From: Chloroflexota bacterium
Lineage (GTDB): Bacteria > Chloroflexota > Ktedonobacteria > Ktedonobacterales > JADMIN01
Length of the DNA stretch: 64,000 nucleotides
Assembly: GCA_021323855.1 (NCBI GenBank)
Contig: JAJPKE010000036.1
Coordinates: forward strand, 1 to 64,000
Direction: 5' to 3'
Part shown: positions 7,610-16,997 of the stretch, piece by piece
Position numbering within the stretch: position 1 is the first letter of the stretch
Layout: the number at the start of each line of letters is the position of its first letter
Notes under the pieces: model-generated
What the model was told of the DNA's origin: nothing
The model's database searches: none
The model's input: only the letters and a program-made list of their open reading frames with translations
Translations under genes and position numbers: made by a program

Positions 7610-8254
7610 TCTCCTGTTTGCTTCTCCAAATCATCTCAGGAATTACAGGAACCGCTCAAGTATATCATCTCTGTCGCCCAACATGTAGTGATAGCAAGGT
7701 AGTGATAGCAGGATGACCCGGCACGTTGACGCGCCAGCTTCCTTTCCATACGCCAATACTCCCACCAACTCCCTTCACGTGCCAACACCTTTATAGATTC
7801 GTCCCAGCGCATTGCCTGCCCGCGCGCCGCTATGATATACTACTTCGTGTCTAAAACGTGTGAAACACAAAGGGTCCGCTCAGGTCAGGAGCGGGCAGAT
7901 GCGTTGGGATGGTCCGCTCATTGTAACCCTGACGGCGGGCGCCTCCATTCATTCCCGGCGTGGTACCCACGAGCAAGACAGCACAGTCACACGGTACACA
8001 CCGTAACACATGGCGCACGCTCCCAGCATGCCGGCACCTCCACGCGGGACAGGACATGCACACGTAGTCTGCGCCACCAATGTCCAAGATTCGGCCTATT
8101 TGGCTATCACGAATCTTTCATGGTGATGAACAGTAGAAGTGCGTGCGCAGGCGCGTAGCTGCGCGGCACTCATGAACGGCACCCAAAGGAGGACGCCACC
8201 CGCGAGCCGATGCGTGTTCTAGTCGGCTGGCGCGGCGGGCGAAAACGCACACTC
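7610..8254 (+). other. Long intergenic / rpsO leader region
   Basis: No convincing gene. It contains a 14-bp imperfect tandem repeat (GTAGTGATAGCAAG then GTAGTGATAGCAGG) at 7685-7712. The promoter candidate at 7812-7841 is listed separately. If that promoter is used, rpsO has a leader of about 400 bases. Late in the leader, an ATG at 8172 opens a 16-codon peptide ending at TAG 8220-8222. AAAGGAGG at 8185-8192 lies inside that short frame. The 108-codon reading at 7832 has coding statistics I do not trust. Confidence 0.4.
7812..7841 (+). promoter_or_regulatory. Candidate sigma-70-type promoter for rpsO
   Basis: TTGCCT at 7812-7817 and TATACT at 7836-7841 are separated by 18 bases. This is the best -35/-10 pair in the region upstream of rpsO. 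Confidence 0.4.
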
Positions 8255-8518
8255 ATGCAAAACGAGGAAAAAGCGGCAACCATCGAACAGTACCGCATTC
8301 ACGAGACTGATACCGGCTCGCCGGAGGTGCAGATTGCCCTGCTCACGCAGCGCATCCAGCATCTCACTGCGCATCTGGTGGAGAACAAGCACGACAACCA
8401 CTCTCGCCGGGGCCTGCTCAAGATGGTCGGTCAGCGTCGCCGCATGTTGAAGTATCTGAACCGCACAGACCCGGAACGCTATCGCGCGTTGATCGCTTCC
8501 CTGGGGCTGCGCCGGTAA
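8255..8518 (+). CDS. rpsO: 30S ribosomal protein S15
   Basis: An 87-residue protein covering the whole S15 family. It has the signature [19 protein letters not shown], then [16 protein letters not shown] and [10 protein letters not shown], and ends in LGLRR. It binds 16S rRNA (central domain) early in 30S assembly and bridges to the 50S subunit. The start at 8255 (MQNEEK) matches family length. A longer reading from 8210 adds 15 non-conserved residues; neither start has an ideally placed SD (AAAGGAGG lies 17 bases before 8210). That may reflect translational control by S15 itself, as in other bacteria. It is followed by pnp, the usual rpsO-pnp order. Confidence 0.95.
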   Translation: MQNEEKAATIEQYRIHETDTGSPEVQIALLTQRIQHLTAHLVENKHDNHSRRGLLKMVGQRRRMLKYLNRTDPERYRALIASLGLRR

Positions 8519-8936
8519 GTGCAGTGCATGCCCATCGTTTTCTCATTGCATCGTGCGGAGCCGCGTTCACCCTCTTCGCCGCCTGTTTCGAATTTTCTGG
8601 CGGCGTGCGGGTGTGGCTCCGCACGCGGCTATCTGGCCCAATCTGCCTAATCTGCCCAAGTTTGAGCATCGAGAGTATCAAGGGCATCCAGCGCAGATCA
8701 TGTATTCATTCTGGCGGCCTGATAACCGGGCAGCGAAAAACTGGCCTCATGCGCAATTGACACCCTTGATGCCGTTGATTCAGTTGATGCAGACAGTTAG
8801 CAGTTAGATCGTAAGAATCGTCAGGGAACACCCACTGACAGCAGGGACGACCCACGCCCTCCATGCGCACCAGGTCACTAGGATACTAGGAGACCAGGAG
8901 ATGCGGGGCGGGGAGCATCCCGGAGGAACGTTTACT
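8519..8936 (+). other. rpsO-pnp intercistronic region with long-range hairpin
   Basis: A 418-base gap with no supported gene. GTGCGGAGCC at 8553-8562 pairs perfectly with GGCTCCGCAC at 8615-8624, giving a stem over a 52-base loop. In Escherichia coli the comparable gap carries a terminator and an RNase III-cleaved hairpin through which PNPase represses itself. A similar role here is inference only. The pnp SD, CGGAGG at 8921-8926, closes the region. Confidence 0.45.
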
Positions 8937-11282
8937 ATGGTACACCGTGTCGAAATGACACTCGGCGGACGCACACTCAGCCTGGAAACCGGGCGCGTCG
9001 CCGAACAGGCCGGCGGCGCCGTTCTTGCGCGCTACGGCGATACCGTCGTCCTGGCCACCGCCACCGCCAGCGCCGCACCGCGCGAAGGCATTGATTTCTT
9101 TCCCCTCACCGTTGATGTCGAAGAACGTATGTACGCCGCTGGCAAGATTCCTGGCGGCTTCATCAAACGCGAAGGCCGCCCGACTGAACATTCTATCCTG
9201 GCCTCGCGTCTGGTAGACCGCCCGATTCGCCCGCTCTTCCCCAAAGGCTATCGTAATGATGTGCAAGTCGTCATCACCGTCCTCTCGGTAGACCAGGAAA
9301 ACGATCCCGATATCCTGGGCATCGTCGGCGCCTCCGCCGCGCTCAGCATCTCCGATATTCCGTTCGCTGGTCCGGTTGGAGCCGTCACCGTCGGCTACAT
9401 CGGCGGTAAAGTCGTCATCAATCCGACTGAAAGTGAGTTGCAGATCAGCGACCTTGACCTAAACCTTGCCGGCACCGCCGACGCCGTGGTGATGGTGGAG
9501 GCCGGCGCCAATGAACTGCCCGAAGAGACGATGGTGGAGGCGATCCGCCAGGGGCATGAGGTCATCCAGCAGCTTGTCAAGCTTCAGCAAGAACTGGTCA
9601 ACAAGGCAGGCAAGCCCAAGCAGGAATTCGTCTCGCCAGAGGCCGACGCTGCGCTGGCGCAGGCGGTAGCGGATTTCGTGCGCCCACGCTTCGAGCAGGC
9701 ATCCAGCACCACCAACAAAGCCGAGCGGTCGGCGGCAATGGAGAGCATCAGGAGCGACCTGCTCACCGAACTGGCGCCGAAGTATCCGGAGCGCGAAAAA
9801 GAGCTTATCGGCCTCTTCGAGAAAGAAGAGAAGCGCTTCGTCCGCACGCAGATCCTGGAGAAGGGTATTCGCCCCGACGGACGCGGCGTGAAAGATATCC
9901 GCCCGATCTGGTGCGAAACGTCGGTGTTGCCGCGCACGCACGGCTCGGCCATCTTCACGCGCGGCCAGACACAGGTGCTGAGTGTGACGACGCTTGGCTC
10001 GCCAGGTGAAGAACAAATGCTAGACGGCCTGAGCGGTGAGGAGAGCAAGCGTTACATTCACCACTACAATTTCCCGGCGTTCAGCGTCGGTGAGGCGCGT
10101 CCCTCGCGTGGGCCCGGTCGCCGTGAGATTGGCCACGGCGCGCTGGCCGAGCGCGCGCTGCTGCCGGTCATCCCGACGAAAGAAGAGTTTCCCTATACTA
10201 TCCGCGTCGTCTCGGATGTGCTTAGCTCCAACGGCTCGACCTCGATGGGGTCTACCTGCGGCAGCACGCTCAGCCTGATGGACGCCGGTGTGCCGATCAA
10301 GGCGCCGGTCTCCGGCGTGGCGATGGGCCTGATTACCGAGGACGGCGCGACGCTCAGCAAGTACGCGATTCTGACGGACATTCAGGGTCTCGAAGATGCG
10401 ATGGGCGACATGGACTTCAAGGTAGCCGGTACGGCAGACGGCGTGACGGCGCTCCAGATGGACATCAAGATCAAAGGGCTGACGCCGGAGGTGCTGGCGC
10501 AGGCGATGGCGCAGGCCAAAGAGGGCCGCATGTTCATCATGGATAAGATGCTGGAGGCGCTGCCAGAGCCGCGCGCTGACCTGTCGCCCTATGCGCCGCG
10601 CATCCAGTCCATCAAGATCAACACTGACAAGATCGGCGTAGTCATCGGCCCAGGCGGCAAGACGATCCGCCGCATCCAGGACGAGTCCGGCGCGAAGATT
10701 GACATTGACGAGGACGGCGTGGTGCATATCGCCTCGAACTCTGGTGAGGGTATGGCGAAGGCGATGGAAGCTGTGCGCGCGCTTACCGAAGAGGTCGAGG
10801 TCGGCAAGATATACACCGGCACGGTCCGGCGGCTGGTGGATTTCGGCGCCTTCGTCGAGATTCTGCCGGGCAAAGAGGGCCTGGTGCGTGTCTCGCAACT
10901 GGCGGACTATCACATCAACCGGCCAGAAGATGTTGTCGCGCCGGGCGATGAGATCACGGTGATGGTGGTGGAGATTGACCCACAGGGGCGCATCAACCTC
11001 TCGCGCCGCGCCGCGCTGAGCGGAGAAATGCCGACGGCGGAGGAACTGGAAGCCGACCGCCCGCCACGCAGCAGCGGCGGTCCACGGGGTCCACGCGGCG
11101 GCGGCTTTGGTGGTGATCGCGGCGGCTACGGCGGGGGCGACCGCGACCGTGGCGGCTACAATCGCGGCGGCCCCGGTGGACCACGCGGTGGTGATCGTGG
11201 TCCTGGCGGCGGTCGCGGCGGCCAGGGTGGTGGCGGCAATCGCGGCGGCTACGGCGGCAATCGCGGCCCCAACTACCGCTAA
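8937..11282 (+). CDS. pnp: Polyribonucleotide nucleotidyltransferase with Gly/Arg-rich tail
   Basis: A 781-residue PNPase, a phosphorolytic 3'-5' exoribonuclease of RNA turnover. Domain order: RNase PH 1 (about 1-210), alpha-helical linker, RNase PH 2 (about 305-530, with GSTCGSTL and [10 protein letters not shown]-type catalytic-site sequence), KH (about 550-615, [13 protein letters not shown]) and S1 (about 622-692, [18 protein letters not shown]). Beyond S1 there is an unusual tail of about 75 residues (707-781) made of R-G-G, G-G-Y and G-P-R repeats. The ATG at 8937 follows CGGAGG by 10 bases. The tail is absent from classical PNPase and resembles RGG-box RNA-binding tails. Its codons are heavily GGC/GGT/CGC. 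Confidence 0.97.
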   Translation: MVHRVEMTLGGRTLSLETGRVAEQAGGAVLARYGDTVVLATATASAAPREGIDFFPLTVDVEERMYAAGKIPGGFIKREGRPTEHSILASRLVDRPIRPLFPKGYRNDVQVVITVLSVDQENDPDILGIVGASAALSISDIPFAGPVGAVTVGYIGGKVVINPTESELQISDLDLNLAGTADAVVMVEAGANELPEETMVEAIRQGHEVIQQLVKLQQELVNKAGKPKQEFVSPEADAALAQAVADFVRPRFEQASSTTNKAERSAAMESIRSDLLTELAPKYPEREKELIGLFEKEEKRFVRTQILEKGIRPDGRGVKDIRPIWCETSVLPRTHGSAIFTRGQTQVLSVTTLGSPGEEQMLDGLSGEESKRYIHHYNFPAFSVGEARPSRGPGRREIGHGALAERALLPVIPTKEEFPYTIRVVSDVLSSNGSTSMGSTCGSTLSLMDAGVPIKAPVSGVAMGLITEDGATLSKYAILTDIQGLEDAMGDMDFKVAGTADGVTALQMDIKIKGLTPEVLAQAMAQAKEGRMFIMDKMLEALPEPRADLSPYAPRIQSIKINTDKIGVVIGPGGKTIRRIQDESGAKIDIDEDGVVHIASNSGEGMAKAMEAVRALTEEVEVGKIYTGTVRRLVDFGAFVEILPGKEGLVRVSQLADYHINRPEDVVAPGDEITVMVVEIDPQGRINLSRRAALSGEMPTAEELEADRPPRSSGGPRGPRGGGFGGDRGGYGGGDRDRGGYNRGGPGGPRGGDRGPGGGRGGQGGGGNRGGYGGNRGPNYR

Positions 11283-11312
11283 CTACAGCAGACACATCTC
11301 AGCGAGAGATAC

Positions 11313-11352
11313 AATAGGGCAACTGGCGCTTGTCAGTTGTCCTATTCTTTTT
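11313..11352 (+). terminator. Rho-independent terminator after pnp
   Basis: AATAGG (11313-11318) and CAACTG (11320-11325) pair with CAGTTG (11334-11339) and CCTATT (11341-11346), with a single bulge on each side, followed by CTTTTTG. It ends the rpsO-pnp unit. Confidence 0.85.
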
Positions 11353-11390
11353 GCCACCAAAAGCATGTGGCCGGTTCTAGAGAAGTGACT

Positions 11391-12089
11391 ATGGAAAAGA
11401 AACAACCATCGGCACGAGCAGTCCGTGCAGCCAAACGAGCCGCAGAAAGAAAAGCGACGGAAGAGGGATGGCAAGCGAAAGTTGCGCCACATTTCGGTTA
11501 TCTAGAGACCACTTATGGCTTCCGTATTGCCCAAGTTGACGCATCTAGCTACTGGGCAATACGGCTCGTCTACCAGAATGCTACCACTGCTATTGTTATT
11601 GACCGCAGCATCGAGTTTAGCAGGGTCGAGCTATCATTGATCCGGCTCGTTGATAGCGCGATTCCCAAGCCCGTCATTTTTGTTACTCCTGAAGTAACGT
11701 TGCATCAATTCCTCTTTGACAACCTTTTGCAAATACGGGCACCGGATGCCCTTGCAAAGCTGCACACATTGGGTGGACTAGGCGACGAGCAGGTTGAATC
11801 TAGCTTGGCATTCCTGGCGCAAGCGCTGAACGACTACGCCTCCGACGTGTTGCGCGGCAATTTCACCATCTTTGCCGCGTTAGAAGCGATGGTCAAGCAA
11901 CGTGCAAGCGAACATTCACCGCAAATTACCATTTTGGTTCCATCTGACACTACAAAAGAACACAAACAACAGTTAGCCGAGAAAACACAACAGATGACGC
12001 CAACAGTGCCGGTAGTTGTAAAGGAATATCAACGGCGCGCTGGCAGGAAACGTAAACGACCCACCAGCACGCCAGACGATGCAGTATAA
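11391..12089 (+). CDS. Hypothetical soluble protein with basic termini
   Basis: A 232-residue protein. The N-terminus is strongly basic and helical (KKQPSARAVRAAKRAAERKA). The middle is a mixed alpha/beta region with an N-terminal half WAIRLVYQNATTAIVIDRS and a helical segment around residues 140-175. The C-terminus is basic (RRAGRKRKR). Such ends suggest nucleic-acid contact, but I recognise no domain. The start at 11391 (MEKKQPSA) is preferred to 11337, which lies inside the pnp terminator. SD is weak (AGAAG). The gene is less GC-rich than pnp, hinting at a different origin. Confidence 0.65.
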   Translation: MEKKQPSARAVRAAKRAAERKATEEGWQAKVAPHFGYLETTYGFRIAQVDASSYWAIRLVYQNATTAIVIDRSIEFSRVELSLIRLVDSAIPKPVIFVTPEVTLHQFLFDNLLQIRAPDALAKLHTLGGLGDEQVESSLAFLAQALNDYASDVLRGNFTIFAALEAMVKQRASEHSPQITILVPSDTTKEHKQQLAEKTQQMTPTVPVVVKEYQRRAGRKRKRPTSTPDDAV

Positions 12090-12129
12090 GCTCGCCCGTT
12101 CAACGCGGGTGCAATCGTTGCTTATTGCC

Positions 12130-12782
12130 CTACTCGTTCGTCTGCTCATCCGCCTCAAATAATGGCGGCTGTAACTCTTCCTGGCGCTCCCGCTGCAACT
12201 GCTTATAGTTGACCGGGTTGGCATGCTGCTTGCCAGTCAGTGCCCTATCTGGCGGCGCACACCTTCTGCTATTTCGTCAGCGTCGCGGCGGTCCTGTTCG
12301 AGCATGGCGAAGTTCTGGCTGCCGTGTGTCTGGTGCAGAGCCTCGGCAGTAGCTTCAGCAAAGCCAGTAATGGCAAGTTCCATCATCGCGTTAGAGTTGC
12401 GCCAGGACTCGTTAGGTTTGAACCCTACGATTTCTCTCTGCGCGCCTGTTTGCAAGCGTTCCGTGCCGACTTGCGCCAGCCAGCGCTTGAACGGTTCGGC
12501 TTTGGGCGACGGGATGGACTGGATGATACGCAGCAATGCTTGGGTGTCGGCGGCATCGGTCACGCACATCTCACCGTCAGCCGAGCGCATTTGCAACTGA
12601 ATGACACGATTGAGGGTCTCGGTTGCTCCTTGCCGCTTCAACCGTCCTTTCACTTTCCGCCAATAGAGCGTAGCATCTTCGTCCGTGAGCAACGCCATAA
12701 TATCGTGAAGTGAAAAATACCATCGCCCATTCAGGTACGCCTTGCGAATACGCTCTTGATAGGGCACCAATTCATTTGCCAT
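12130..12782 (-). pseudogene. Bro-N domain protein split by a frameshift near its C-terminus
   Basis: From ATG 12782 (SD AAAGGG) the frame reads a Bro-N domain: WYFSLHDIMALLTDEDATLYWRKVKGRLK, then VTDAADTQALLRIIQSIPSPKAEPFKRWLAQVGTERL. It stops at 12237 after VRRQIGH. One base out, the sequence carries on sensibly as LTGKQHANPVNYKQLQRERQ then EELQPPLFEADE to a TAG at 12130-12132. That is the usual tail of this family, so a single-base indel around 12237-12250 has split the gene. The shorter product (181 residues) may still fold. Bro-N proteins are phage/virus-type DNA-binding regulators; a related DinD-like protein lies at 20272-21135. A sequencing error is an alternative. Confidence 0.65.
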
Positions 12783-13015
12783 CGCAGCCAGCCCTTTCGT
12801 GAAGCAGAAATAAAAGAACCTGTTGCCCACCACTCGAACAAGTGTACCAGACGCCGCTCGCATTGTCAATCGTACACTGAATCGTCATTGGAGCAGCAGG
12901 CAACGCCGATGAGTGCGCTGGTATACCTCTTGCCCATCCTCTCGTTGGAGCGCGCCACCAGTGTATGAGTGTTTGGCGCCGCTGCAGGGATAGACCGAAA
13001 AGCGAGGGTAACACC

Positions 13016-14443
13016 ATGCAAGAGCAACCTGGCGTGTCACCGGAACATGATCCGATGAGCATCCCCTATCCATCCCAGGGCGAAACCGTGACGCAGCCGG
13101 AGAGCGTGCGGCGCGATACTGCCGCTCCGGCTGCACCTGCGCCTGCTGCCGGCGCTGGTCACGCGGACGCGGCGCTCATCGCCAAAGTGAAGGCGGAAAT
13201 TGACGCCGACGCAGCGCGCCTGACTGGCATCTTCAAAGATATCCATGAGCATCCTGAGCTTGGCTTCATGGAGACACGCACCGCCGATATCGTCGCGCGC
13301 GAACTCAAGGCGCTTGGCTTTGAGGTGACAACCGGCATCGGCAAAACGGGCGTGGTTGGCATCCTGCGCAACGGCGACGACCCTACCGTCATGTACCGGG
13401 CGGATATGGATGCGAACGCTGTCGAGGAGGCCACCGGCCTACCCTACGCCAGCAAGGTGCGCGGCCATCGCGGCGATGGCAAAGAAGTGCCGGTCGGGCA
13501 TATGTGCGGCCACGACGCCCATGTCACCTGGATGCTCGGTATGGCGAAGGCACTGGTCGCGGCAAAGGCAGACTGGCATGGCACCCTCATTCTGGTCGGC
13601 CAGCCCGCCGAGGAGCTTGGAGCTGGCGCGAAGGCGATGGTGGACGACGGACTGTATGAACGCTATGGCGTTCCGGTGCCCGATTATCTCTATGGTCTGC
13701 ATACCGCGCCGCTGCCCACGGGCACGCTGATAAGCGGCAGCGGCGCTCGCATGGCCGGCACTGACCTGATTGATGTGACGTTTCATGGCATCGGCGGCCA
13801 CGGCTCGTCACCACAGACCACGAAAGACCCCATCATCATGGCGGCGCTGGCCATCGTCGAGTATCAGATGATTATCTCGCGAGCGATTGACCCGCAGGAG
13901 GCGGCGGTCCTCACCGTTGGCTCCGTGCAGGCGGGGAACGACAATAATGTCATTCCGTCCGAGGCGCTGGTGAAGATCAATCTGCGCTGGTTCAAACCTG
14001 CGGTACGCGAGCAACTGGTGAAGGGTATCGAGAACATCAACCGCTCAATTGCTTCGGCGTATGGGCTGCCCGACCATCTGCTGCCGACGATGACGATGAA
14101 GGGCAGTGTGCCGCCGCTCATCAACGATGCGTCCCTGGTCGAACGCATCAATGTCCCGTTGAAACGTGAACTTGGAGAGCAGCGGGTTCTCACAGACTTT
14201 CCCGCTCTCATGGGATCGGAGGACTGCCAGATGCTGATGGGTGACAAGCAGAGCATCAAACTCGCCTACCTCCAGGTTGGCACGGCGCCGCCAAAGATAT
14301 TTGCCCAAGCCCGTGCTGAGGGCAAGTTCATCCCATTCAGCAACCACAATCCAGACTATCAGGTGGACCTCGACGCGATCCCATTGGGCGCCAAACTTGC
14401 AGCGGTCGGCGTGCTGGAGATGCTGGCGTCGCCCACGCTGTAA
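13016..14443 (+). CDS. M20-family amidohydrolase (hippurate/aminoacyl hydrolase type)
   Basis: A 475-residue metallohydrolase of the M20D amidohydrolase group. Metal-site motifs are visible: RADMDANAVEE, GHMCGHDAHVT, GQPAEELGAGAKAM, and a late GSEDCQMLM in which the last metal ligand falls. The insert dimerisation domain lies around residues 255-370 (FHGIGGHGSSP). About 55 extra residues at the N-terminus, rich in Ala and Pro, precede the domain; there is no signal peptide. The ATG at 13016 follows GAGGGT. Likely reaction: hydrolysis of an N-acyl amino acid or peptide-like amide; the substrate cannot be inferred. A strong terminator follows. Confidence 0.88.
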   Translation: MQEQPGVSPEHDPMSIPYPSQGETVTQPESVRRDTAAPAAPAPAAGAGHADAALIAKVKAEIDADAARLTGIFKDIHEHPELGFMETRTADIVARELKALGFEVTTGIGKTGVVGILRNGDDPTVMYRADMDANAVEEATGLPYASKVRGHRGDGKEVPVGHMCGHDAHVTWMLGMAKALVAAKADWHGTLILVGQPAEELGAGAKAMVDDGLYERYGVPVPDYLYGLHTAPLPTGTLISGSGARMAGTDLIDVTFHGIGGHGSSPQTTKDPIIMAALAIVEYQMIISRAIDPQEAAVLTVGSVQAGNDNNVIPSEALVKINLRWFKPAVREQLVKGIENINRSIASAYGLPDHLLPTMTMKGSVPPLINDASLVERINVPLKRELGEQRVLTDFPALMGSEDCQMLMGDKQSIKLAYLQVGTAPPKIFAQARAEGKFIPFSNHNPDYQVDLDAIPLGAKLAAVGVLEMLASPTL

Positions 14444-14478
14444 TGGCGCTGTAACGAACGACCATAACAAGGACAACA

Positions 14479-14527
14479 AAAACCGAGGTGCATCCCAAAA
14501 GGGACACGCCTCGGTTTCTTTTTTCTT
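14479..14527 (+). terminator. Rho-independent terminator after the amidohydrolase
   Basis: AAACCGAGG near 14480 pairs with CCTCGGTTT (14509-14517), with an inner GTCCC-like pairing across AAAA. CTTTTTTC follows on the plus strand. It separates the gene from the convergent groEL. Confidence 0.85.
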
Positions 14528-14608
14528 CACCAGTCCACCAGCGCGAGGGCCAATAGCGCCTATCAGTCTATCGCGCCGGTGGTAGATGGTCAGCGAAAGA
14601 GTTGCCGC

Positions 14609-16243
<1,635 letters not shown>

Positions 16244-16269
16244 TTATACTCCTGTAGATACCAAAAAAC

Positions 16270-16566
16270 TTACTTGTCAAGGATGGCGAGGATATCGGAC
16301 TCGCGCAGGACGAGCAGGTCCTCATCCTCATACTTGAATTCGGTGCCGCCATATTTGGCGAAGAGTACCCGGTCACCCTCTTTGACTTCGAGCGGCGTGC
16401 GGTCTCCCTTTTCGGTCAGTTTGCCAGCGCCAACGGCGACGATGACACCTTCCTTGGGCTTCTCTTTGGCCGTATCAGGAATCACGATGCCACTCTTGGT
16501 GACCTCTTCCTTTTGCGCGGGCTTGACAACCACACGATCTCCGACGGGGCGAATCTTGCTGGCCAC
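16270..16566 (-). CDS. groS: Co-chaperonin GroES (Hsp10)
   Basis: A 98-residue lid for the GroEL ring: [13 protein letters not shown], the mobile-loop region [41 protein letters not shown], and the end [15 protein letters not shown] start it at the GTG at 16566 because AGGAGGG lies 8 bases upstream and the product then has normal GroES length. The longer reading from 16614 or 16623 adds about 20 polar residues ([16 protein letters not shown]) with no SD. groEL follows after 35 bases. Confidence 0.93.
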   Translation of the reverse strand: MASKIRPVGDRVVVKPAQKEEVTKSGIVIPDTAKEKPKEGVIVAVGAGKLTEKGDRTPLEVKEGDRVLFAKYGGTEFKYEDEDLLVLRESDILAILDK

Positions 16567-16997
16567 GCCTTTGTCCCTCCTGCTGGATTCAGACTTGTTA
16601 CTCTTTGTTGCCATGTCATTCACGATCTAGCCGGAAGCTAAAAATGGTGGCAAGTAGCGCCTATAAACGCCTCCGGCGCTATGTGACATAGCCCAGCACG
16701 GCAGCCCAGCACGCGGCTGACCGCAGCGGTCCGTGTCACAGTCCACAGGAGAGTATGCCTCAGAGAGCATAGGCATGTCATCAGTGCGGCGTTAGAAACA
16801 TATAGGAGTTGCGTAAGAGAACTGTTAGAGGATATCATAGCCATCGCTTGCCGCTCACCGGCCTCTATACATCTCTATTCTGCACACCTCTATTCTGCCC
16901 GCTTCTATCAAAAAGCCGCCAGCATCCGATGGCATATCTTCTGCGCTATGCTGAGTAGCAACCATCGTCCGGCCAGTAAGAAGAGAAGAGTACTCCT
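16567..16997. other. Divergent regulatory region between groES and the lipase gene
   Basis: About 430 bases, no supported gene. It has to hold the groES promoter (minus) and the lipase promoter (plus). TAGCGCC at 16655-16661 and GGCGCTA at 16675-16681 form a perfect 7-bp dyad in the groES leader. ATGCCT/AGGCAT at 16755-16776 is a weaker one. The CIRCE consensus (TTAGCACTC and its complement) is absent, so heat-shock control, if any, uses another system. Confidence 0.45.

Noticed and set aside
7832-8158. 108-codon plus-strand frame upstream of rpsO
   Set aside because: No SD, Arg/His/Ser-rich random-like composition, and it overlaps the promoter candidate.
7610-8254. Structured housekeeping RNA (RNase P, SRP or tmRNA) in the rpsO leader
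   Set aside because: None of their conserved core sequences could be found on either strand.
16567-16997. CIRCE operator in front of groES
   Set aside because: Neither TTAGCACTC nor its complement, nor a close variant, is present.
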